Part shown: positions 1-5,098 of the stretch, one piece after another
How the letters are laid out: each line of letters opens with the position of its first letter
Numbering within the stretch: position 1 is the first letter of the stretch
Origin: Ruminococcus sp.
GTDB taxonomy: Bacteria; Bacillota; Clostridia; Oscillospirales; Ruminococcaceae
Length of the DNA stretch: 6,028 nt
NCBI GenBank assembly: GCA_014799675.1
Contig: JAAVHM010000028.1
Location: 1-6,028, forward strand
Direction: 5' to 3'
Translations under genes and position numbers: made by a program
Notes under the pieces: model-generated
What the model was told of the DNA's origin: nothing
The model's database searches: none
What the model saw: only the letters and a program-made list of their open reading frames with translations

Positions 1-3
1 AAT

Positions 4-260
4 GCTCTCCTATAGCGTAGCCGGAGGAGGAGGGGAGTAAGGAAAGTGAGAGCGAGAGAGAGAAAACCTAAGAGGGGAGGGGGAGGCGGCGCGCGTCCCC
101 TATCTTCCATGAGCGCTCCCCCTCCCCTCTTTGGTTGTCTCTCTCGCACATTGTGAACGACTAACAAATCCCTAACCTTGCTTCCAAAATTCAAAAACAA
201 ACTAACAGTTCCAACCATTGCACACAAAATTCAAAGACAAACAAGTCCAACAGCAAAACA
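4..260 (+). repeat. Large G-rich/C-rich hairpin repeat, copy 1
   Basis: The core (4-158) is the reverse complement of 2701-2855 without any indel and with few substitutions, so this is copy 1 of a family; a diverged third copy lies at 3234-3420. Its centre is a stem of about 30 bp, with 56-85 pairing to 116-145; the two mismatches are at 69/132 and 64/137, and the loop is 86-115. The purine strand reads GAGGGGAGGGGGAG. Downstream is an A/C-rich tail with a degenerate direct repeat of period 40 (CAAAATTCAAARACAAAC at about 185 and 225). The tail runs up to the ribosome binding site of the next gene. No open reading frame or transposase is associated. It may be a non-autonomous mobile repeat or a structured-RNA element; the sequence does not decide between them. 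The left edge near GCTCTC at 4 is where similarity to copy 2 stops. Confidence 0.8.
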
Positions 261-309
261 AGTTACCCCGCTAAATTAAAATTTATTTTACAATAAAAGG
301 AGTACTGCA

Positions 310-1029
310 ATGCAAAAACAACGCCTTGATAAATTTCTCTCAAACCAACTGAACATCTCCCGAAACGACGCCAAGGAGCTTATCAAAAAACGTCTTGTCA
401 CCGTGAACGGCGGGACTGCAAAATTATTCGACATGAAGATAGACCCCGAAAAGGACAGCGTTTCCGCAGAGGGGAAAGAAATAAAATATCGGGAGCATAT
501 TTATATTATGCTGAACAAGCCCGCAGATGTGGTCTGCGCGACGCGGGACAAGCTGTCGGAGACCGTCCTTGAGCTCATCCCCGAGGAGCTTCGGCGGGAG
601 GGACTTTTCCCCGCAGGCAGGCTGGACAAGGACACGGTGGGGTTTGTTCTTATCACCGACGACGGCGGATTTGCCCATGATATACTGTCCCCCAGAAAGC
701 ACGTTGACAAAAAATATTTTGCCGTATTGGAAAAAAATATTACGGAACATGACATAGAATTGCTTAAATCGGGAATTACTATAGACAAAGGGGAAAAATG
801 TCTCCCCGCGGAAGCCGTGACGGCGGGGAAGCAGAACGAGATATTCCTGACCCTGCGTGAGGGAAAATATCATCAGGTGAAGCGTATGGCTGAAGCTTTG
901 GGAAATAAGGTGCTGTACCTGAAGCGGATAAGCATAGGCGGTCTTGCTCTGGACGAAAGTCTTAAGGAGGGTGAGAGTCGGGAGATAACAAAGGAGGAAC
1001 TGAATCTGCTGAAAAAATATAACAATTAA
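310..1029 (+). CDS. RsuA/RluB/RluE-family 16S rRNA pseudouridine synthase
   Basis: This enzyme isomerises a specific uridine in ribosomal RNA to pseudouridine; the family standard RsuA acts on 16S rRNA U516 in the small-subunit precursor. At 239 aa it has the usual family length. Residues 1-50 form an S4 RNA-binding domain (RLDKFLSNQL, then KRLVTVNGG). The catalytic core has the GRLD motif at 103-106, with D106 the expected nucleophilic Asp, followed by DTVGFVLITDDGG. The EGKYHQVKRM motif at 184-193 and the RISIGGLALDESLKEG end segment are also typical. The ATG at 310 is supported by AAAAGGAG at 295-302, 7 nt upstream. No convincing promoter was found; the gene lies directly after repeat copy 1 and may be read from outside the window. 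RsuA fits better than RluB because the protein is short and lacks extensions, but the exact target uridine cannot be read from the sequence. Confidence 0.93.
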   Translation: MQKQRLDKFLSNQLNISRNDAKELIKKRLVTVNGGTAKLFDMKIDPEKDSVSAEGKEIKYREHIYIMLNKPADVVCATRDKLSETVLELIPEELRREGLFPAGRLDKDTVGFVLITDDGGFAHDILSPRKHVDKKYFAVLEKNITEHDIELLKSGITIDKGEKCLPAEAVTAGKQNEIFLTLREGKYHQVKRMAEALGNKVLYLKRISIGGLALDESLKEGESREITKEELNLLKKYNN

Positions 1030-1310
1030 AATTCTTGCCCCTTGCTTCTTGCTTCTTAAAACAGAATTTAAAGGATTTTTTGAATTTTTGCTCTAATTGC
1101 ACAAAAAATCAATGAAAATTTTGGCAGGCTCAAAACGGCTCAATATATTGTGCCGCACCTGCCGTTTTCACCACTCTATACGCTAAATTGCACAAATAAA
1201 TTGCAAAAAGTTATGCAAAAACATTAGTTTTTTCGGCGTAATTTCTTTGCAGTGTTAATTTTTCGTCAATGTAAATAAATAAAGATTTGTAAGTTTGGTT
1301 AATAAATGAC
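1030..1310. other. Intergenic region between rsuA-like gene and ABC ATPase
   Basis: This is 280 bases of AT-rich sequence without a gene. It holds inverted repeats at 1123-1168 (listed separately) and several copies of a TTGCA-centred motif: ATTGCACAAA at 1096-1105 and again at 1187-1196, then TTGCAAAAA at 1201 and ATGCAAAAA at 1213. The two ATTGCACAAA copies are exact. They lie upstream of the ATPase promoter and could be binding sites, but no known regulator box is matched. Confidence 0.4.
1123..1168 (+). terminator. Possible terminator after the pseudouridine synthase
   Basis: GGCAGG (1123-1128) pairs with CCTGCC (1158-1163). Inside is the quasi-palindrome CGGC-T-CAATATATTG-T-GCCG (1136-1155), and GTTTT follows. 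An alternative pairing is AAAACGGC (1132-1139) with GCCGTTTT (1161-1168). The T run is only four bases, so termination strength is doubtful; on the other strand the structure is followed by AAAATTTT-type sequence. It lies about 95 nt after the stop codon. Confidence 0.3.
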
Positions 1311-1340
1311 TTGAAAAATGCGTGCGAAATTTGGTATTAT
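1311..1340 (+). promoter_or_regulatory. Extended -10 promoter of the ABC ATPase gene
   Basis: The -35 is TTGAAA (1311-1316), the spacer 18 nt, and the -10 TATTAT (1335-1340). TGG directly precedes it, giving the extended -10 form TGnTATTAT. Transcription would start near 1347, and a small hairpin (GCCGA 1350-1354 with TCGGC 1362-1366) would then sit at the very 5' end of the mRNA. The promoter overlaps the upstream in-frame extension of the ATPase reading frame, which argues that the extension is not translated. Confidence 0.75.
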
Positions 1341-1394
1341 ATTAACATAGCCGAATGTATATCGGCAAGACTATTTTTGGGAGGTCTGCAAAAA

Positions 1395-2537
1395 ATGGCA
1401 AGTTTATCACTCAGATCCATTTATAAGAAATACCCCGGCGGCGTTGTTGCCGTTTCAGACGTAAACCTTGAGATCAGAGACAAGGAATTCGTTATCCTTG
1501 TAGGTCCTTCAGGATGCGGTAAGTCCACAACTCTCCGTATGATCGCAGGTCTTGAGGAAATTTCCGAGGGCGAGCTCTATATCGGCGACAGACTCGTAAA
1601 CGACGTTGCGCCTAAGGACAGAGATATCGCGATGGTTTTCCAGAACTACGCTCTGTATCCTCACATGACCGTATATGATAACATGGCTTTCGGTCTTAAG
1701 CTCCGTAAAGTCCCCAAGGACGAGATCAACCGTAAGGTTGAGGAAGCTGCAAGAATCCTCGATATCTCTCACCTCCTCAGCAGAAAGCCTAAGGCTCTCT
1801 CCGGCGGTCAGAGACAGCGTGTTGCTCTTGGCCGTGCTATCGTTCGTGAACCTCAGGTATTCCTTCTCGACGAGCCTCTTTCCAACCTGGATGCGAAGCT
1901 CCGTGCACAGATGAGAACCGAGATCTCTAAGCTCCACCAGAAGCTGGGTACTACATTTATCTATGTAACCCACGACCAGACAGAGGCTATGACAATGGGT
2001 GACCGTATCGTTGTTATGAAGGACGGCTTCATTCAGCAGGTCGACTCTCCTCAGAACCTCTATACAAACCCTGTAAACCAGTTCGTTGCAGGATTCATGG
2101 GTTCACCTCAGATGAACTTTGTTGACGCTTTCCTCAGAAAGATCGACGGCAAATTTGCTATCGAGTTCGGTTCAGAGGACACCAAGACAAGCCGCGGCAA
2201 GAAGTATTATGTTGAGCTTCCCGAGGCTAAGGTTGAAGAGGCTGTTCTCAACGAGTACGTTGACAAGGAGATCATCATGGGCGTTCGTCCCGAGAATATC
2301 CACGACGAGGAAATGTTCCTCTCCGCTGCTAAGACAGGCGTTATCGACGCTAACGTAGAGATCACCGAAATGATGGGTGCTGAAACATTCCTGTACCTGA
2401 ACTGCGAGGGTATTCCTCTCACAGCTCGTGTTGATCCTCGTTCCACAGCTCGTCCTCAGGATACTATCAAGGTTGCTATCGATCCTAACAAGGTTCACAT
2501 CTTTGATAAGGAAACCGAGAAGACTGTTGTCAACTAA
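1395..2537 (+). CDS. ABC transporter ATP-binding protein, MsmK/UgpC/MalK-type sugar importer ATPase
   Basis: This is the cytoplasmic ATPase that powers carbohydrate ABC importers by binding ATP as a dimer on the permease coupling helices. Numbered from M1 at 1395 (380 aa, family-typical), it shows Walker A GPSGCGKST 37-45, Q-loop Q83, signature LSGGQ 135-139, Walker B VFLLDEP 155-161 with catalytic E160, D-loop SNLDAK 163-168 and switch H193. A C-terminal TOBE/OB-fold regulatory region follows from about 240 to the end, with MGVRPENIHDE typical of the MalK/MsmK group. The reading frame is open to a TTG at 1311, but ATG 1395 is preferred: GGGAGG at 1379-1384 lies 10 nt upstream, the family normally begins near MASLSLRSIYKKY, and the promoter lies inside the extension. 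No permease or binding-protein genes adjoin it, as expected for a shared ATPase serving several sugar importers. Its codons are strikingly uniform (CGT, CTC, ATC, GAG, AAG), suggesting high expression. The sugars served cannot be read from the sequence. Confidence 0.95.
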   Translation: MASLSLRSIYKKYPGGVVAVSDVNLEIRDKEFVILVGPSGCGKSTTLRMIAGLEEISEGELYIGDRLVNDVAPKDRDIAMVFQNYALYPHMTVYDNMAFGLKLRKVPKDEINRKVEEAARILDISHLLSRKPKALSGGQRQRVALGRAIVREPQVFLLDEPLSNLDAKLRAQMRTEISKLHQKLGTTFIYVTHDQTEAMTMGDRIVVMKDGFIQQVDSPQNLYTNPVNQFVAGFMGSPQMNFVDAFLRKIDGKFAIEFGSEDTKTSRGKKYYVELPEAKVEEAVLNEYVDKEIIMGVRPENIHDEEMFLSAAKTGVIDANVEITEMMGAETFLYLNCEGIPLTARVDPRSTARPQDTIKVAIDPNKVHIFDKETEKTVVN

Positions 2538-2565
2538 GGCAGAATACGTTATATCGTAAAAATTT

Positions 2566-2595
2566 ACCGCCCCCTATCAAGGGGGCGGTTTTTTT
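2566..2595 (+). terminator. Intrinsic terminator of the ABC ATPase gene
   Basis: ACCGCCCCCT (2566-2575) pairs perfectly with AGGGGGCGGT (2580-2589) around an ATCA tetraloop, and seven T follow (2589-2595). It begins 28 nt after the stop codon. This is a textbook rho-independent terminator. Confidence 0.95.
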
Positions 2596-2598
2596 ATT

Positions 2599-2855
2599 TG
2601 GCTTTGGAATTTTGGATTGTGTGTTAGTTGTTCACAAGGTGCGTTTGAAATTGTTGGTTTGTTTTGGAATTTTGGAGACTTTGTTAGGAATTCGTTCGTC
2701 GTTCACAATGTGCGAGAGAGACAACCAAAGAGGGGAGGGGGAGCGCTCATGGGATTTGTTGGACGCGCGCCGCCTCCCCCTCCCCTCTTAGGTTTTCTCT
2801 CTCGCGCTCTCACTTTCCTTACTCCCCACCTCCTCGGGCTACGCTATAAGAGAGC
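2599..2855 (-). repeat. Large G-rich/C-rich hairpin repeat, copy 2 (inverted)
   Basis: The segment 2701-2855 is the reverse complement of 4-158 at constant offset (paired positions sum to 2859). The stem is the same long purine/pyrimidine hairpin (about 2714-2743 with 2774-2803). The tail, from 2700 back to about 2599, is A/C-rich on this strand and repetitive: GGAATTTTGGA on the + strand occurs at 2606 and 2666, and GTTCACAA at 2630 and 2701. The tail begins right after the ATPase terminator. The loop ends match copy 1, but the loop centre differs. An open frame of 86 codons across this element on the + strand is an artefact of the repeat. Confidence 0.82.
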
Positions 2856-3028
2856 CTGCGGTCTCCTTAGCTTGTAAAATGTTTCCGATTTCGTTTTTCT
2901 GTTACTTGGCAGGTGGTGAAATACGAGAACACTGATCACGGTCTTCTGTTACTTGTTCAAGTTCGCAAAGTCGTTCTGTTCACAAGGTACAAAAATAAAT
3001 TGTAATTAAATTAACGGAACAATGTTTC
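2856..3028. other. Gene-free spacer with short direct repeats
   Basis: No gene is seen. TTCTGTTACTTG occurs twice (2897-2908 and 2944-2955), and a third GTTCACAA lies at 2978-2985, the same motif found in the tails of the large hairpin repeats. AAATAAATTGTAAT at 2993-3006 recurs exactly at 3116-3129, on the other side of the MITE-like element. The spacer may be decayed repeat sequence. Confidence 0.45.
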
Positions 3029-3109
3029 TGTAGGGGCGGATTCCATATCCGCCCGCCGCACAACGTATCGGAACATTTTAAACGGGCGCATACGGGATGC
3101 GCCCCTACA
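3029..3109. repeat. MITE-like palindromic element A (81 bp)
   Basis: The ends are a 10-bp perfect inverted repeat, TGTAGGGGCG (3029-3038) and CGCCCCTACA (3100-3109). Inside are two perfect 8-bp hairpins: GGGCGGAT (3034-3041) with ATCCGCCC (3047-3054), and GGGCGCAT (3084-3091) with ATGCGCCC (3097-3104), separated by an unstructured middle of about 29 nt. Element B at 5099-5180 has the same terminal TGTAGGGG/CCCCTACA and the same hairpin-middle-hairpin layout. No coding capacity is present. From memory, repeats with these ends are common between genes in many bacteria; no clear target-site duplication is seen here. Confidence 0.75.
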
Positions 3110-3115
3110 ATTTCT

Positions 3116-3138
3116 AAATAAATTGTAATAATTTATTT
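3116..3138. repeat. AT-rich inverted repeat beside element A
   Basis: AAATAAATT (3116-3124) and AATTTATTT (3130-3138) are perfect 9-bp inverted arms around GTAAT. The first 14 bases repeat exactly at 2993-3006, so the element A region is bracketed by a 14-bp direct repeat. Confidence 0.5.
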
Positions 3139-3203
3139 TGCGATTTCATCTAAATACGCAGCATAGTAAAATTCCGAACAACGAACTTGGAATTAGCTGG
3201 CGG

Positions 3204-3228
3204 CGTTCCGCTTAGAATAAGCGGAACG
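3204..3228. repeat. Perfect 11-bp hairpin
   Basis: CGTTCCGCTTA (3204-3214) and TAAGCGGAACG (3218-3228) pair perfectly around a GAA loop. Neither strand has a T run after it, so it is not a normal terminator. It lies just before hairpin repeat copy 3 and may be a REP-like palindrome. Confidence 0.6.
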
Positions 3229-3233
3229 AGTGT

Positions 3234-3420
3234 AAAAATCGGCAAAGGGGAGGGAGATTAAGGAAGTAGGGGGTACGGGGGCAGAAACCTCAAAGGGGGA
3301 GGGGGAATGCCGATTTTTGTTGGGTTATTTCGTCCCCCTCCCCCTTTGTGGTGTCTGACCCCCGCTTCTGTGAACGATTAAATGTTCACAACATTGCATC
3401 CAAAATTCAAAAGCAAACAA
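3234..3420 (+). repeat. Large G-rich/C-rich hairpin repeat, copy 3 (diverged)
   Basis: This copy has the same orientation and order of parts as copy 1: a G-rich lead, a purine arm AAACCTCAAAGGGGGAGG, a loop, a CCCCCTCCCCC arm with TTTGTGGTGTCTG, TGTGAACGA, and the CCAAAATTCAAAAGCAAAC tail. Positions 3282-3306 pair with 3333-3357, and GGGGG 3277-3281 adds pairing to CCCCC 3359-3363 past one bulged A. The T-T and A-G mismatches fall at the same relative places as in copy 1, which supports common origin despite base changes. A second, competing 11-bp inverted repeat joins AAAAATCGGCA (3234-3244) to TGCCGATTTTT (3308-3318). TGTGAAC (3369-3375) and GTTCACA (3384-3390) form a small hairpin in the tail. 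Confidence 0.68.
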
Positions 3421-3439
3421 ACAGTACAAAAACAAAAAC

Positions 3440-3484
3440 AAAAAAGGACTTGCCGCCCCCTGCCTAAGGGCAGAGAACGGCAAG
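3440..3484 (-). terminator. Intrinsic terminator of the G5-3D protein gene
   Basis: Read on the minus strand, CTTGCCG (3484-3478) pairs with CGGCAAG (3455-3449), and CTGCC pairs with GGCAG around CTTA. The four positions between can also pair, partly as G-U, giving an almost continuous 16-bp stem. TTTTTT follows at 3445-3440, with more T-rich sequence down to about 3425. The stem begins some 31 nt after the stop codon. Confidence 0.9.
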
Positions 3485-3515
3485 ATATAGGGGGTAATAA
3501 AGAATTTAGATGTTA

Positions 3516-4529
3516 TCAAAGAATATAAATGTTGACCTGTCTTGCGCCCCAGTCACAGCTTGCGTCATAGCTTTCCATGAAAAGGTCTACAAGGATCTGT
3601 CCCTCAATAAGGGCTGTGCCTGTGTCCGCCGCTATTGCGTAGCCGTACACCGCAGAGCCGTCTGTTGTTGTGATATAAAGCTCTGTGCCGTAGGGAATAA
3701 TATCGGGGTCAACCGCCACGCAGCCTACCATTGCTTTTCTGCCGCTGGCTGTGCCTGCTCCGGGACGTGCCGAATACGCGCAGGATTTGCCTGTAAGCAC
3801 CTTTTGGTAGCTTGTGGGAGCGCCGTTTGCGTCAAGAGTAAGATCCATAGGCGCGGGTATCTGTGAGATACTGAAATCGTCGATAGGGTTGTATTCCTTT
3901 GTTCCTACAAGAACAACCTTGTCAACAGGCTCTGTGATGTCCTCGTCCACAACTGCGGTGGAAACAAGCTCGCCGTCAACATAGACGTGGCGGAGAGTTG
4001 TCTCTACTTCTCCCTCTTCGCCGTCCACAACGACCTCGGAGTATCCTATAGTATAATTGTTGTCCTCTTTGTATCTTGTTGCGTAGTCAATGGTCTCGAT
4101 CTGAACTTCCTCCACGATATTAACGCGGTTTACAACTATCTCTGTGTTTGCGTTAAGCGGTTCTGTGAAGCCGATATTGATAAGGTCGTCGTCGTATATA
4201 TCTATGTTTGCGGCGGCGAGAGCGTCGTTTACGGTACCCGCGCATTTTATGCCGAGGGTTTTGCCGTCCACGCTTATTCTTACATCATACTCTTTCGGGG
4301 GGATCGCTGTTTTTACTGCTGCTTCGCTTTCTGCGCCTGCAATAAGGTTTGCTTCAAGAGCAACGTCTCCCGAGGCTGCCGAAACTGCCAGTACCGCTGC
4401 CGACGCGGCGGTGAAAGTGGTAAGCGCCATTAAAGCAAAGGTTTTTTTAACATTCAAGCTCTTTAAGACTTTTTTACAATTTGCGGCTGCAGCGTTGAAG
4501 CTGAAGCTGTTCTTGCTTTTATTACTCAT
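3516..4529 (-). CDS. Secreted DUF348-G5-3D domain protein, probable peptidoglycan-cleaving enzyme (YabE/YocH-like)
   Basis: The protein has 337 aa. A basic N-terminus (K19, K20, K23, K28, K29) is followed by a hydrophobic segment at about 31-52 ending in small residues (SAAS), so it is exported or anchored by a signal sequence. A DUF348 ubiquitin-like domain covers about 81-135, a G5 domain about 137-210, and a 3D domain about 248-337. The three Asp that name the 3D domain are present: D274 in AVDP, D302 in ADTG and D315 in VDLF. In this fold (MltA-like double-psi barrel) they are associated with muralytic activity. It is shorter than Bacillus YabE, which carries several DUF348 copies; here there is one. 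ATG 4529 is supported by AAGGAG at 4540-4535, 5 nt upstream. The gene stands alone, with its own consensus promoter, a WalR-type site and a terminator. Cys 250, 270 and 325 lie in the exported 3D domain and might form a disulfide. Enzyme specificity is inferred from family members only. Confidence 0.9.
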   Translation of the reverse strand: MSNKSKNSFSFNAAAANCKKVLKSLNVKKTFALMALTTFTAASAAVLAVSAASGDVALEANLIAGAESEAAVKTAIPPKEYDVRISVDGKTLGIKCAGTVNDALAAANIDIYDDDLINIGFTEPLNANTEIVVNRVNIVEEVQIETIDYATRYKEDNNYTIGYSEVVVDGEEGEVETTLRHVYVDGELVSTAVVDEDITEPVDKVVLVGTKEYNPIDDFSISQIPAPMDLTLDANGAPTSYQKVLTGKSCAYSARPGAGTASGRKAMVGCVAVDPDIIPYGTELYITTTDGSAVYGYAIAADTGTALIEGQILVDLFMESYDASCDWGARQVNIYIL

Positions 4530-4599
4530 AAAGACTCCTTCCGTTAGAGGTCAGGGAACAGGCTCGCACCTTATCCAAAAACCTTGTGTGACTCAAAAG

Positions 4600-4616
4600 G
4601 TTACAAATTGGTTACA
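4600..4616 (-). promoter_or_regulatory. WalR (YycF)-type binding site
   Basis: On the minus strand this reads TGTAAC-CAATT-TGTAAC, an exact match to the WalR consensus TGTWAH-N5-TGTWAH of Firmicutes. WalR controls cell-wall hydrolases, including 3D-domain proteins such as YocH. The site lies about 20-37 nt downstream of the expected transcription start, a position that would favour repression. A second TGTAAC pair on the opposite strand (4619-4624 and 4631-4636) has a 6-nt spacer, so four half-sites lie within 37 bp; the inner two form the perfect palindrome GTTACAGCTGTAAC (4611-4624). No walR gene is in the window. Confidence 0.6.
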
Positions 4617-4643
4617 GCTGTAACTGTTTTTGTAACTTTTTAT

Positions 4644-4672
4644 ATTATAGTCGCCGAGTTGCTGTTTGTCAA
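4644..4672 (-). promoter_or_regulatory. Consensus sigma-A promoter of the G5-3D gene
   Basis: Read on the minus strand, TTGACA (4672-4667), a 17-nt spacer and TATAAT (4649-4644) match the housekeeping consensus at all 12 positions. Transcription would start near 4637, giving a leader of about 107 nt. Such a perfect promoter usually needs a repressor, in keeping with the binding-site cluster directly downstream. Confidence 0.9.
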
Positions 4673-4916
4673 GCTTTTGGAAGGGGGTGTTTTTGTGCAT
4701 ATTTAACAAAAAAGAACGGTTGTTTTTACAAGTACTTACCATTAACTGTCATTTAACTTGAAATTGAGACAAAATTTACCAACGAAATTTAGGCAGGTTC
4801 GCCAAAATAGCTTTTCCATTTAAGGCTGTTGGGACAAATTTGGGTATTTTTGTTAATTTGAATGTGTTTTATCGACAATTATCGGTAGTTTGTTTACAAT
4901 TACGGCATTTAATTTA

Positions 4917-4928
4917 GTGCATATGCAC
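4917..4928. promoter_or_regulatory. 12-bp perfect palindrome, possible operator
   Basis: GTGCATATGCAC is a perfect dyad in AT-rich intergenic DNA, far from either flanking start codon. The regulator is unknown, and the motif could be chance. Confidence 0.3.
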
Positions 4929-5031
4929 ACATTAGGCAAAATTCAAACTATTTTTTTGTATGATATTACAAAAAGTTATTTGGGAGGATATTTTGCCGCA
5001 TTTTGGAAATACATCGGTAATTGGGGAATTT

Positions 5032-5049
5032 TATACTATATATAGTATA
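5032..5049. promoter_or_regulatory. 18-bp perfect palindrome, possible operator
   Basis: TATACTATATATAGTATA is a perfect dyad. Its half-sites TATACT and AGTATA recur with a slightly wider gap at 5257-5276, just before the nucleotidyltransferase gene, so both may bind the same protein. No good -35/-10 pair overlaps it. Confidence 0.35.
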
Positions 5050-5098
5050 TCGGTGCAGAGGAAATACATATAGAGGTAAAAGGATAGAGGTTAGAATT

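Larger units (their letters stand above)
4673..5098. other. Divergent intergenic region, AT-rich, no gene
   Basis: Nothing that looks like a gene is seen. Two perfect palindromes stand out: GTGCATATGCAC (4917-4928) and TATACTATATATAGTATA (5032-5049). A GGGAGG at 4982-4987 is followed by a 27-codon TTG frame that matches nothing known. No strong promoter towards the nucleotidyltransferase gene could be identified in this stretch. Confidence 0.5.

Noticed and set aside
23..86. G-quadruplex from GGAGGAGGAGGGG and GGGGAGGGGGAGG
   Set aside because: The G runs in the arm are better explained by perfect pairing with the C-rich arm, and the GGA repeat at 23-35 is not conserved in copy 2.
289..294. 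TACAAT as a -10 for the pseudouridine synthase gene
   Set aside because: Transcription would start within the ribosome binding site, and no -35 lies at proper spacing.
2617..2877. 86-codon open frame on the + strand
   Set aside because: It runs across hairpin repeat copy 2; the protein is low-complexity (Pro/Leu runs from the C-rich arm), with no ribosome binding site or family likeness.
1..3420. CRISPR array
   Set aside because: The repeats are long hairpins with few copies, irregular spacing and mixed orientation; there are no short regularly spaced repeats.
3510..4623. Several + strand open frames opposite the G5-3D gene
   Set aside because: They are antisense shadows; the minus-strand frame has recognisable DUF348, G5 and 3D domains, a ribosome binding site, a promoter and a terminator.
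4540..4637. Riboswitch (for example the c-di-AMP ydaO type) in the leader of the G5-3D gene
   Set aside because: The leader is only about 107 nt, shows none of the conserved ydaO core segments I know, and has no stable multi-stem fold or terminator before the start codon.
4993..5073. 27-codon TTG frame after GGGAGG (4982-4987)
   Set aside because: The Shine-Dalgarno-like spacing is acceptable, but the peptide is unrecognisable, the start is TTG, and the frame runs through an 18-bp palindrome; nothing supports translation.
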